A stretch of DNA of 64,000 nt from Alicyclobacillus sp. ALC3 (GCF_028751195.1 NZ_CP066784.1:1178001-1242000); one strand, 5' to 3'. Shown: positions 1 through 7,330, counted from the stretch's first letter. Notes: a model not told the origin generated them from the letters alone. Translations and numbers: made by a program.

Positions 1-2
1 GT

Positions 3-1796
3 GGCTGGGCCCTGACCACGCTGGTTCAGTTACTCCTTGGCGGCCGTTTCTACCGGGGGGCCATCAACGCCATCCGCGGCAGAACCACCAACATGGATGT
101 CCTCGTTGCGCTCGCGTCCAGCGTTGCCTACATCCAAAGTACCGTGCTGGCGCTTGGCGGAGAGGGGATGGCATCATTCGACGGTCCTGCCATGGTGCTG
201 GTGATGGTTACCTTTGGCAAGTTACTTGAAGACCGAGCCAAGTTTGGTGTGTCGGCACTGATCAAAAGTCAGACGCAGCAGACTGGTCCTCTGGTCGCAC
301 ACAAAGTCGTCCGGGGAGACATTGTCGAGACATCTGCATCGACCTTGCTGCCTGGAGACGAAGTTCGAGTTTACGGCTCCGAGGTGGTGCCGACAGACCT
401 GGTAATTTTAGCCGGAAACCCGATGGTCGATGAATCGTTACTTACCGGTGAATCGCTTCCGGTTCAAAAAGGTGCAGGCGACATTGTCTACGGTGGTTCT
501 ACAAATTTAGTTGGAGAGTGGGTAGGACGTGTCGCAAGAACGAGTGATGACACGATGCACGCTCACTTGGTTCACGCAATCGACCAAGCCCAAATGGAAA
601 AGTCTACTTCACGGCGGTGGATTGACCGCGTCACGGCGGTCTTCGTGCCGATCGTCATCGTGATCGCACTCATCGCGTTCGGCTACCAACTTTGGCTAGG
701 TCACAGCATGGTCCACGCTGTCACGGACGCGATCGCGGTGCTGGTTGCGGCCTGCCCATGCGCCCTCGGACTGGCCACCCCAACTGCACTGGCTGTGGGG
801 ATGCATGTAGGGTTGAAACGCGGGATCTGTTTACAAAACGAAGACCGCCTCGGGCAGCTGAGCAAAATAGACACCGTGATTTTTGACAAAACGGGAACTC
901 TTACAACCGGTCAACTGCGAGTTTCGGACATCCAGACTAGACAAGGGATTCAGCCCGAAAGACTGCTCGTACTCGCCGCACAAGCCGAAGACGGGGTTGA
1001 ACATCCGGTCGCTCGCGCGATTGTCACTGCTGCTCTCGATTGGCAGATGAGTTGGGTACTAACAGGAATAGCCGATGTGGTCCGCGGTGGCATCGTTCGA
1101 ACGATTCAGGGTCACAGGGTCTTTGTCGGCAACTCCAGCACACGCACCGACACCATCAAACGTCACCGACCGTCGGTAGCATTCCAGCATAACTTTGATG
1201 AACAAGTCCGGAAAGTGGATGTTCTGAGTGACGGTGTTTGGCTGGGAACGCTCCTGTTAAGTGATGATTTACAGCCCGGCGCGAGAGAACTCGTCCAAGC
1301 TCTGCAGCTACAAGGTGTCGAGGTAAAGTTGCTGACAGGCGACTCTTTGGCAAATGCAGACCACGTTGCCAGCACACTTGGCATCCCTACTTATATGGCG
1401 GAGTTGGACGCTGCGAGCAAGGCGCAAGCAGTTCGTGATCTGCAAGCGCAAGGGCGAGTTGTCGCTATGGTCGGTGATGGACTCAACGATGCCCTGGCTT
1501 TGAAAACAGCCAATGTAGGTATCGCTTTCGGTGCAGCAACACCTGAGTCCCTTTCGTCTGCCGACATCGCAATCGTACACGGGAACCTCCAGCAACTGTT
1601 ATGGACCCTTCATTTAGCCAAGGCAATGCTCGGAAAAATTCGACAGAATCTGATCTGGGCTCTGCTCTACAACTCGGTGAGCATCCCACTCGCATTTTTA
1701 GGGTTTCTTAGCCCGATGTGGGCGGGTGCCGGGATGGCGCTCAGTTCCGTCGTCGTCATGTCCAACAGCTTATTACTCCAAAGAAGCGGCCGATAG
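3..1796 (+). CDS. copA: Copper-translocating P1B-type ATPase, 5'-truncated by window edge
   Basis: ATP-driven export of Cu(I) across the cytoplasmic membrane. The reading frame is open from base 3, so the start codon, any N-terminal metal-binding domain and the first membrane helices lie outside the window. In order the visible part shows the actuator TGES motif (about base 444), the membrane CPC metal site (bases 753-761), the phosphorylation motif DKTGT, the HP dipeptide typical of the P1B nucleotide domain, GDGLND in the hinge, and in the last helices YN and MxxSS, which with CPC are the Cu(I) signature. GDGLNDA is usually GDGINDA, a conservative change. The first in-frame ATG at 93 is internal (family pattern NMDVLVAL). 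Family sure; copper rather than silver is inferred from motifs. Confidence 0.93.
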   Translation, partial: GWALTTLVQLLLGGRFYRGAINAIRGRTTNMDVLVALASSVAYIQSTVLALGGEGMASFDGPAMVLVMVTFGKLLEDRAKFGVSALIKSQTQQTGPLVAHKVVRGDIVETSASTLLPGDEVRVYGSEVVPTDLVILAGNPMVDESLLTGESLPVQKGAGDIVYGGSTNLVGEWVGRVARTSDDTMHAHLVHAIDQAQMEKSTSRRWIDRVTAVFVPIVIVIALIAFGYQLWLGHSMVHAVTDAIAVLVAACPCALGLATPTALAVGMHVGLKRGICLQNEDRLGQLSKIDTVIFDKTGTLTTGQLRVSDIQTRQGIQPERLLVLAAQAEDGVEHPVARAIVTAALDWQMSWVLTGIADVVRGGIVRTIQGHRVFVGNSSTRTDTIKRHRPSVAFQHNFDEQVRKVDVLSDGVWLGTLLLSDDLQPGARELVQALQLQGVEVKLLTGDSLANADHVASTLGIPTYMAELDAASKAQAVRDLQAQGRVVAMVGDGLNDALALKTANVGIAFGAATPESLSSADIAIVHGNLQQLLWTLHLAKAMLGKIRQNLIWALLYNSVSIPLAFLGFLSPMWAGAGMALSSVVVMSNSLLLQRSGR

Positions 1797-1858
1797 CGAA
1801 CGCTGTAGTTTTAGGTAGATTTTGTCGATTGTGAAGGAAACTTGTTGGAAATTTCTTC

Positions 1859-1887
1859 TTGATGATTTGAACAAAAAGCCATACAAT
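1859..1887 (+). promoter_or_regulatory. Sigma-A-type promoter for the c-di-GMP riboswitch transcript
   Basis: A TTGATG -35 box (1859-1864) and a TACAAT -10 box (1882-1887) are separated by exactly 17 bases. The expected start near 1894 lies just before the riboswitch aptamer. Seen in sequence; activity inferred. Confidence 0.6.
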
Positions 1888-1903
1888 TACAAAAACAGCG
1901 TTG

Positions 1904-1999
1904 GCATCGCTCTGCCAACGGTAAACCTGACTGAAAAGCAGGGGCACAAAGCCACAGGTCTTCGAGGAGTGTCCTCATGACGGCTGGGCTGCCAGATGC
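1904..1999 (+). promoter_or_regulatory. Cyclic-di-GMP-I riboswitch (GEMM-I) aptamer
   Basis: The stretch matches the GEMM-I pattern: GGTAAACC, a small stem CCTG/CAGG closed by a GAAA-type loop, then GGGGCACAAAGCCACAGG, a second variable stem AGGA/TCCT, ATGACGGC, and the closing GGCTGGGCTGCC segment. The outer P1 helix can form between GCATC (1904-1908) and GATGC (1995-1999). The aptamer sits 27 bases before the ATG of a SinI-like gene in the same orientation. Two elements could act as the expression platform: a hairpin CGTTGGCA/TGCCAACG (1899-1920) that competes with P1, and CCGAC/GTCGG (2001-2015), whose 3' arm runs into the Shine-Dalgarno GGAGGAG (2014-2020). Assignment is by consensus recall; ON or OFF direction cannot be told. 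Confidence 0.82.
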
Positions 2000-2026
2000 A
2001 CCGACGCACTGTCGGAGGAGTCAGAC

Positions 2027-2203
2027 ATGGACGATGTCAATGAAGGGCGTCTTTGCGAAGGTGAACTGAAAGAAAGAGAGGGATTGGATGAAGAGTGGAT
2101 TGAGCTAATCCAGCAAGCTCGCGCACTTGGACTCAGCAAAATTGAAGTACTCCGTTTTCTACGCATCCGACTTTTATCCCTGCAATCCCAGACTGAGGGA
2201 TAG
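2027..2203 (+). CDS. SinI-like anti-repressor peptide
   Basis: A 58-residue protein with a near-ideal ribosome site GGAGGAG six bases before its ATG. The core LDEEWIELIQQARALGLSK continuing IEVLRFLR (residues 20-47) fits the Sin domain of Bacillus SinI (pattern LDxEWxxLxxxAxxxxISxxExxxFL), a two-helix hairpin that binds and disarms the biofilm repressor SinR. The acidic N-terminus is unrelated. It is the first gene after a c-di-GMP-I riboswitch, which suggests control of lifestyle switching by c-di-GMP. No SinR gene is visible; the XRE protein at 6068-6337 has a DNA-binding domain only, so the partner is presumably elsewhere. The domain could also belong to other Sin-domain proteins such as SlrA-type adaptors. 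Confidence 0.75.
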   Translation: MDDVNEGRLCEGELKEREGLDEEWIELIQQARALGLSKIEVLRFLRIRLLSLQSQTEG

Positions 2204-2388
2204 CACTGACCTGACCAGCACAACTGCCCCTCCACCTCGTGCACCGTGCACACGAACACATCGGCACCGGACCTGCCACAGTGATCGACAGTACCGTGCA
2301 ACTTTGCTTCTGTATCTGCCTTCTATCGAAAACAGAACAGCCGTCTTGCCAAGACGCGTTCTGAGCAAGTCGGCTGAGAAGAGGTGTC

Positions 2389-2595
2389 ATGATGAAACAG
2401 CACGAGCGTTTTGCCGTCTGCATCTACTGTTACGAACATAAATTGAAATGTGAGATGGAACAAGTCTTTCGGACAGGCTTCATTCGATTCGACCATGAGG
2501 AGTACCCACTAGGCGTATGCCAAACTTGCAGCAAAATCCACGACAATGGAGCAAAATCGGAACAAGCTAGTGCAATTCGCCTATCACATTCATGA
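2389..2595 (+). CDS. Small Cys-rich protein, unknown function
   Basis: A 68-residue protein with an AGAGGTG ribosome site upstream of two tandem ATG codons (2389 and 2392). It has two CxxC pairs (CIYC near residue 11 and CQTC near 44) and a further Cys at 21, a spacing that suggests a zinc ribbon or other metal-binding fold. It follows the SinI-like gene on the same strand after 185 bases without an obvious terminator, so it may share the c-di-GMP-controlled transcript. It ends 12 bases before the convergent FTR1 gene. No family recognised. Confidence 0.5.
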   Translation: MMKQHERFAVCIYCYEHKLKCEMEQVFRTGFIRFDHEEYPLGVCQTCSKIHDNGAKSEQASAIRLSHS

Positions 2596-2607
2596 GCGCT
2601 AACGATT

Positions 2608-3435
2608 TCACCGCGCTTGCTTGCTCGTCCTTCGCACGGGCGTCGGTCGGTGCCAAAAGAAGCGAAGTACAAGCGCGATGTAGATCATGTAAGCAGAGAC
2701 CTGTAACAGTGACGGTTCGGCCGCATAGCCGAAGAATGAGTGCAAGATGTCGCCAACGGTGGAGCTTTCGCTGAGCCACTCTGTCGTATTCCACAAAGGC
2801 AGCTGTGTCGGCAACCAATGGAGTTGCTGAAACCCTTCAATCCCGTCCGCTAACAGTCCTGCAGCGAACAGCATCAGCAGCGTCCCCATGACGTCAAAAA
2901 ACCTCTTTAGATTGATGCGCCGCCCGGCAACGTAGATCAGGTAGCTGAGCCCAAGCCCGAACATGATACCCACAAAGGCGCCAAGGGACAGCTGTACAGC
3001 ACCTGTATGAAACGCGATCGCGATCATAAACACGACAGTCTCCAGACCTTCTCGCCCCACCGTCAAAAATGCGATTCCGGCGATTGCCCACGTGGACCCG
3101 GCCGTCACGGCGTCTTCCAGGCGGGCATTCAAGTTTTGTTTGATGTTCTTGCCCTGTCGGTTCATCCAAAGAGTCATGTAAGTCAAGACACCACAAGCGA
3201 TGAAATACGTGACACTCTCAATTCGTGTCTGTAAGGCTGAGCCGTCGTAATTGCGCAACGTTTGAAAGACGACAACGCCACCCACCAGCGCGACGAAACA
3301 CGCGGCGGCGACCCCGATCCACACGTCTTTGAAGCGGTCCCTGCGGCCAATTTGACGCAAGTAGGCCAGCATGATGGAGCAGATCATGGATGCCTCTAAT
3401 GCCTCACGAAAAAATATCAAGAAAGCTCCCAGCAC
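2608..3435 (-). CDS. FTR1-family high-affinity iron permease
   Basis: A 275-residue multi-span membrane protein. The two hallmark REXLE motifs are present: REALE at residues 10-14 and REGLE at 128-132, each within a hydrophobic helix; in this family they carry iron across the membrane. The open frame extends a further 72 codons upstream through a simple repeat, but the GTG at 3435 has a GGGGAGGAG site eight bases upstream and gives the normal family length, so it is chosen. No EfeO, EfeB or ferroxidase partner lies next to it. Its promoter carries a DtxR-like dyad (see 3665-3710), so repression by iron or manganese is likely. Confidence 0.88.
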   Translation of the reverse strand: MLGAFLIFFREALEASMICSIMLAYLRQIGRRDRFKDVWIGVAAACFVALVGGVVVFQTLRNYDGSALQTRIESVTYFIACGVLTYMTLWMNRQGKNIKQNLNARLEDAVTAGSTWAIAGIAFLTVGREGLETVVFMIAIAFHTGAVQLSLGAFVGIMFGLGLSYLIYVAGRRINLKRFFDVMGTLLMLFAAGLLADGIEGFQQLHWLPTQLPLWNTTEWLSESSTVGDILHSFFGYAAEPSLLQVSAYMIYIALVLRFFWHRPTPVRRTSKQAR

Positions 3436-3477
3436 AACGCGCACTCCTCCCCTAGTGAAACCTTGGCCCCCGTGACA

Positions 3478-3614
3478 CAGCATGGCATGACACGGCATGA
3501 CACGACACGACACGACACGGCATGACACGGCATGACACGGCATGACACGGCATGACACGGCATGACACGACACGGCACGACACGACACGGCACGACACGG
3601 CACGACACGGCATG
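3478..3614. repeat. CACGG/CATGA/CACGA pentanucleotide-type tandem repeat
   Basis: About 137 bases built from 5-base units (CATGA, CACGG, CACGA), often combined in the decamer CATGACACGG. It lies between the FTR1 promoter (start expected near 3658) and the FTR1 start codon, so it would be transcribed as part of a roughly 220-base leader. Long open frames through it on the minus strand encode only Cys/Arg/Val/Ser repeats and are judged spurious. Confidence 0.9.
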
Positions 3615-3664
3615 AGCTCTGTTGCCCGATAATCTTGACTGCAGTAGTCACCTTTCACACGAGC

Positions 3665-3710
3665 AGTATACGGATAGGACAGACGAACGTCAATAATTAG
3701 TTTTACCTAA
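3665..3710 (-). promoter_or_regulatory. FTR1 promoter with DtxR/IdeR-like dyad
   Basis: On the minus strand TTGACG (3693-3688) and TATACT (3670-3665) are spaced by 17 bases. Directly upstream of the -35 lies TTAGGTAAAACTAA (3710-3697), an imperfect dyad with TTAG and CTAA ends that resembles DtxR/IdeR-family metal repressor boxes. A perfect 12-base palindrome CGTGAATTCACG follows at 3714-3725. The promoter is seen in the sequence; the regulator is inferred from the iron transporter it serves. Confidence 0.65.
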
Positions 3711-3750
3711 CTACGTGAATTCACGAATGTTATTAACTGAAATATCTGTC

Positions 3751-4452
3751 TTATATGCATCTGAATCCATTCTCCACTTTCAATCTGGTCCTTGTAAGGA
3801 TGGAGCACTTGTTCATCTGAAACCCGTTTGTCGTCCCGGTTATCCGTGAATAGGGCAAATCTTTCTCCAGGCATCCCGTCCTAACGTCCGATTCACAGTT
3901 GTAGGCAGCCTTACGCGCCTTCTCAATCGCCTTGGTCGTGGTGTCTTGCTCCCGCCCCAGCACATCCTCCAATTTGTGCTCTTTCTGAGGCGTCATCCCC
4001 ATCGAGCGAACCGCGATGAATCGGTATGTCCGCCCATACGACTTGCGGCGAAACGACTGAATCTTGTAGGTCGTGGCGAAGCTTGAAAGCCTTTGAATAC
4101 CCGCGTGCGATTGCAAAACTATCCTGATTCGAATCGCTCTGATTCGAAGTGTTTGGCTCCGTGTGAGTGGTGTCATGTCCGCATGCACAGGTAACAAGTC
4201 ATCGAACTGTTCGATGCTCCGCAGTTTCTTGACTGTGGCTAGGGCGATTTGTGGATACACTGTATCGAGGTCAAGATCGTACAGGATGTCGAGGGCGCGG
4301 CCAGGCGCGTCATTGTTGAGGTCAGCGAAAGACACACCATCACCGAGCAGGACTTCCACATCGCGCTCTTCATAGAAGTTATGCAGAGTTGCAACGGTCA
4401 AATTGTACGCTAAGACGCCGAAGGTGACATAACTCGATAGTTTCGTGATCAA
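3751..4452 (-). pseudogene. IS1634-family transposase remnant with internal deletion
   Basis: The frame begins with a segment like the N-terminal domain of IS1634-type transposases (HNFYEERDVEVLLGDGVS, then DLNNDAPGRALDILYDL) and continues from about residue 135 with a mid-protein segment (YGRTYRFIAVRSMGM, KEHKLEDVLGREQDTTTKAI, ending in a CESD-type motif). The stretch that should hold the first catalytic acidic residues between them is missing, and the C-terminal third is absent, so 233 residues stand for an expected roughly 500 or more. The start is TTG without a convincing ribosome site. Its first 24 codons and the DNA in front are amplified in the adjoining 244-bp repeats. Confidence 0.7.
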
Positions 4453-5320
4453 AAAGTGCGCTGTATTCGCAAAAAGGGTGATTGCAGCCGATTCTAGACG
4501 TCACAGCGCACTATATGAGCGTTAATTCCCCCAAATCTCAGCTTCCGCCGTCCGCAGCGATCATTTTGCGCACTGTCACTTGGCAGTCGCGCTCGGTGTG
4601 ACGGTCGTGATCAAAATGGACGCTATGCAGAGTTGCAACGGTCAAATTGTACGCTAAGACGCCGAAGGTGACATAACTCGATAGCTTCGTGATCAAAAAG
4701 TGCGCTGTATTCGTAAAAAGGCCTGATTCTGCCGATTCTACTCGTCACAGCGCACTATATGAGCGTTAATTCCCCCAAAACTCAGCTTCCGCCGTCCGCA
4801 GCGATCATTTTGCGCACTGTGACTTGGCAGTCGCGCTCGGTGTGACGGTCGTGATCAAAATGGACGCTGTGCAGAGTTGCAACGGTCAAATTGTACGCTA
4901 AGACGCCGAAGGTGACATAACTCGATAGTTTCGTGATCAAAAAGTGCGCTGTATTCGTAAAAAGGCCTGATTCTGCCGATTCTACTCGTCACAGCGCACT
5001 ATATGAGCGTTAATTCCCCCAAAACTCAGCTTCCGCTGTCCTCAGCGATCATTTTGCGCACTGTCACTTGACTGTCGCGCTGGGCGTGACGGTCGTGATC
5101 AAAATGGACGCTATGCAGAGTTTGAGTTGCAACGGTCAAATTGGACGCTAAGACGCCGAAGGTGACATAATTCGATGGTTTCGTGATCAAAAAGTACGCT
5201 ATATTCGTAAAAAGGCCTGATTCTGCCCATTCTAGATGTCACAGCGCACTATATGAGCGTTAATTCCACCAAATCTCAGCTTCCGCCGTCCTCAGCGATC
5301 ATTTTGCGCACTGTTACTTG
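4381..5320. repeat. Four tandem copies of a 244-bp unit from the 5' end of the IS1634-like element
   Basis: The landmark TGCAGAGTT occurs at 4382, 4626, 4870 and 5114, exactly 244 bases apart; the fourth copy has a six-base insertion and stops short near 5320. Copy 1 includes the first codons of the transposase remnant. Every unit holds an inverted pair AGTGCGCTGT and ACAGCGCACT about 40 bases apart, plus GATCAAAA and GATCATTTT motifs. The copies differ by only a few bases, so the amplification looks recent. No gene is seen in this stretch. Confidence 0.88.
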
Positions 5321-5624
5321 CCCACGGCCCATCGCCCACGGCCCATCGCCCACGGCCGGGACCACGCAACTCCGCAACGATTAGCGACGCCTGTGTGGTT
5401 GAGCCCCCAACCCATATCGAGATCCCGGCGCACGGCCCGGCGCACGGTTCGCCCCCGCACGGTTCGCTCCGGCACGGTTCGCTCCGGCACGGTCCTGCCC
5501 CAGCGCAACTTCCAGACTAAGCCCGCTGCAGCGTGCTCCACCGACCCATACTGCCAGGCCGCCGCGCGCGGGCGACCGCCCCGATACTGCAACGCCAAGC
5601 CCGCTGCAGCGCAACTTCCGCTTC
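5321..5624. other. GC-rich low-complexity gap
   Basis: No gene supported. It holds about 2.6 copies of the 14-mer CCCACGGCCCATCG (from 5321), a run of 15-base units containing GGCACGGTTCGCTCC (about 5430-5505), and two copies of GCCCGCTGCAGCG. Open frames on either strand are compositionally biased and match no family. Confidence 0.7.
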
Positions 5625-5965
5625 CTACGCCAGCCCGCGCCGAATGACCTCCTCCACGATGAAGGATGCGACCTCCGGCGCCAGGGTGCGTGGACCAAAG
5701 CCTACATCGTAGCCGAGTTCGATCGCGATCCCGACCGTAGGCGCATCGGCGCATCGGCGCATCGGCGCATCGGCGCATCGGCGCATCGGCGCATCGGCGC
5801 ATCGGCGCATCGGCGCATCGGCGCATCGGCGCATCGGCGCATCGGCGCATCGGCGCAGGCGCCGATGACCGTGATGTGGCGGCCAATGTTGTCGCGGATG
5901 TACTCGTTGACCTCGTAGAAGTCCACCACCGTCTTCTCGACCTTCGGCACCTGTATATGCGGTCC
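5625..5965 (-). pseudogene. Lysine 5,6-aminomutase beta subunit (KamE) remnant disrupted by octanucleotide repeats
   Basis: On the minus strand the upstream part encodes VPKVEKTVVDFYEVNEYI, then RDNIGRHITVIGAC, matching the segment before the adenosylcobalamin-binding motif of KamE (family pattern ENIGRKIxVVGAxTGTDAHTVGID). The downstream part encodes TVGIAIELGYDVGFGP and then VASFIVEEVIRRGLA, matching the KamE C-terminus (KELGYDAGFGP). The roughly 100 residues between them are gone; an 8-bp tandem repeat sits at the junction, and the two parts are in different frames. The N-terminal half of the gene is also absent. Identification rests on remembered family motifs. Confidence 0.62.
5741..5857. 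repeat. Octanucleotide tandem repeat GCGCATCG, about 14.6 copies
   Basis: Perfect head-to-tail 8-mers lie inside the KamE remnant. Because 8 is not a multiple of 3, each gain or loss of a unit shifts the downstream reading frame. The seed was probably the codons for the TDAH-like motif (GCC GAT GCG), which resemble one repeat unit. Confidence 0.95.
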
Positions 5966-5968
5966 GAT

Positions 5969-5985
5969 ATTAAGTCATACTTAAT
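5969..5985. promoter_or_regulatory. Operator-like dyad upstream of the XRE regulator
   Basis: ATTAAGT and ACTTAAT form a perfect inverted repeat around a CAT centre in an AT-rich stretch 83 bases before the regulator start. A second small dyad, GAAAGAAATCTTTC, lies just before the gene. Autoregulatory binding by the XRE protein is an inference. Confidence 0.4.
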
Positions 5986-6067
5986 TTTCGACGTATTTCA
6001 TCATAATTTTTCTTATTTCAGCAGGAAAGAAATCTTTCTTCACGAATTGACATTTAGGGTGACAAAT

Positions 6068-6337
6068 ATGCACAAGACAGTGCTAAAGCAGGTCCTGGAC
6101 GACAACGGACTGAAGCAGACGTGGGTGGCGAAGCGTGTGGGGGTAACCGCGCCAGCGCTCAATCTGATTGTGCATGGAAAAACGCTTCCAACCCTGCGCA
6201 CCGCACAGAGGATCGCGCGACTGCTGCGGACATCTGTTGACGACCTCTGGCCGCTTGAAGAAGAACTTCCAACAGCCGGTGTTACCCGAGACGCCGACCG
6301 AGCAAGAGGTAGTCCCACAGCATCTGGAGATGGGTGA
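6068..6337 (+). CDS. XRE-family (Cro/CI-type) DNA-binding regulator
   Basis: An 89-residue protein whose first 60 residues form a typical Cro/CI helix-turn-helix: VLDDNGLKQTWVAKRVGVTA, the recognition helix around PALNLIVHG, and a last helix ending in VDDLWPL. The tail is short and acidic with no Sin-type or sensor domain. The start ATG at 6068 has AGGGTGA seven bases upstream; the longer open frame starting at 5876 runs through non-coding AT-rich DNA and is rejected. Target unknown. It stands between the decayed repeat island and an intact operon-like pair. Confidence 0.82.
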   Translation: MHKTVLKQVLDDNGLKQTWVAKRVGVTAPALNLIVHGKTLPTLRTAQRIARLLRTSVDDLWPLEEELPTAGVTRDADRARGSPTASGDG

Positions 6338-6370
6338 TGCAAGCATCAGCTAGGAACGGGGGTAAGGAGT

Positions 6371-6808
6371 ATGTCGAGTGTCGAGACGGTTGCGCTACAT
6401 CCTGACGGGACCATGGGAAGCGCGGGGGCAGCAGAAACGCTGACTGAGGAAAACACGGAACAGAGCACTCTAGGGGCCGATCGATATTTTGCTGAATTGC
6501 ATGCCGGTCGCTCCACCCGTGTGAAAGCGTCTATCGCAGAACAGTCGCGGCAGCGCAGAATGACTCTCTTGGCCATCGCTCTGTGCACGGCGGCGTTGTG
6601 GGGTCTAGCTTCTCAAGGTGCACAAGTCGCGCAACTGAATCAGAGTGTCAGTTTGTTGCAGTCCCGAGTTACAGCAGCCCAGAGTGCGAACGAATCACTG
6701 TACAGTGAAATGAATCAACTCACCTCTGCTCCGCATATTTTGAGCCTAGCAAAACAATTGCATTTGAAGTACGCGACAGTAACGCTCCAGGTCCCCTTGA
6801 AGGCCTGA
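6371..6808 (+). CDS. Single-pass membrane protein with FtsL/DivIC-like architecture
   Basis: A 145-residue protein with a polar cytoplasmic N-terminus (about 65 residues), one membrane helix (about 67-87), then a coiled-coil region rich in Gln/Leu (about 90-125) and an ending APHILSLAKQLHL that recalls the FtsL/DivIC motif before the C-terminus. These traits fit septum-associated proteins, but it is outside the usual division cluster. AAGGAG lies only one base before the ATG at 6371, so an internal start (for example the ATG at 6413) is possible. The next gene begins 12 bases later, suggesting an operon. Confidence 0.5.
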   Translation: MSSVETVALHPDGTMGSAGAAETLTEENTEQSTLGADRYFAELHAGRSTRVKASIAEQSRQRRMTLLAIALCTAALWGLASQGAQVAQLNQSVSLLQSRVTAAQSANESLYSEMNQLTSAPHILSLAKQLHLKYATVTLQVPLKA

Positions 6809-6820
6809 GGAGGCAGACAA

Positions 6821-7330
6821 GTGAAGCGAACCCGGTCCAGCAGGCTCGGACAACCGGTTGACAGACCTGGCCACGTGGAACATCCGCGGCGGCGACTAGC
6901 GACGTTGCCAATCTTACTCGTTATCGTCGTCGCGGCAGCCATTGGGTTTGACGTCTGGAGTGGACAGCGAACGTTTCACGTCTTCGGACAGAATATCCCG
7001 GTTGCCGCCGTTGACAGCGTTGTGGTCAAGCCCGGACAGACTAGCGGAGTCCGCGTTCCGCGTTCGGCGTTTGTCACTGTGACACAACGCGGGCAAGTCC
7101 TTCAACTGCTCAATTTACTGAGTCAGGCAAGGCCGCTGAAAGAACGTGTACCATCGACGACAAACATTCAAACTCACCTCGTGCACATCAACATTCACGG
7201 TCGACGCTCCGTCGTCTGCACTCTGTACCGCACTCATCAGTTTCCTCTTCGCATGATTGCGCTCGTCTCCCAACATACGTACGTCACCCCGAGTGCGCTT
7301 GGTCGCGTCTTACAGGCGCTTGTTCACTAA
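6821..7330 (+). CDS. Membrane-anchored protein of unknown function
   Basis: A 169-residue protein starting at GTG with GAGGAGG seven bases upstream. A basic N-terminus is followed by one hydrophobic segment (about residues 28-46) and an extracytoplasmic part of about 120 residues without recognised motifs. It follows the FtsL-like gene by 12 bases and is probably cotranscribed, so a joint envelope role is plausible. No family recognised. Confidence 0.6.
   Translation: MKRTRSSRLGQPVDRPGHVEHPRRRLATLPILLVIVVAAAIGFDVWSGQRTFHVFGQNIPVAAVDSVVVKPGQTSGVRVPRSAFVTVTQRGQVLQLLNLLSQARPLKERVPSTTNIQTHLVHINIHGRRSVVCTLYRTHQFPLRMIALVSQHTYVTPSALGRVLQALVH

Noticed and set aside
2127..2441. Open frame of 104 codons on the plus strand and overlapping antisense frames
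   Set aside because: They conflict with the SinI-like and Cys-rich genes, which have clear ribosome sites and coding character.
3417..3658. Cys-rich protein or N-terminal extension of FTR1 encoded by the pentanucleotide repeat
   Set aside because: The repeat is open in several frames at once, which is a by-product of its composition; the GTG at 3435 has the ribosome site and gives normal FTR1 length.
5314..5886. Arg/Cys/Ala-repeat protein on the minus strand
   Set aside because: It is only a translation of the 8-mer repeat and low-complexity DNA; the real content is the broken KamE gene.
6068..6337. SinR partner of the SinI-like protein
   Set aside because: The protein has an XRE DNA-binding domain but no Sin-type dimerisation domain at its C-terminus.
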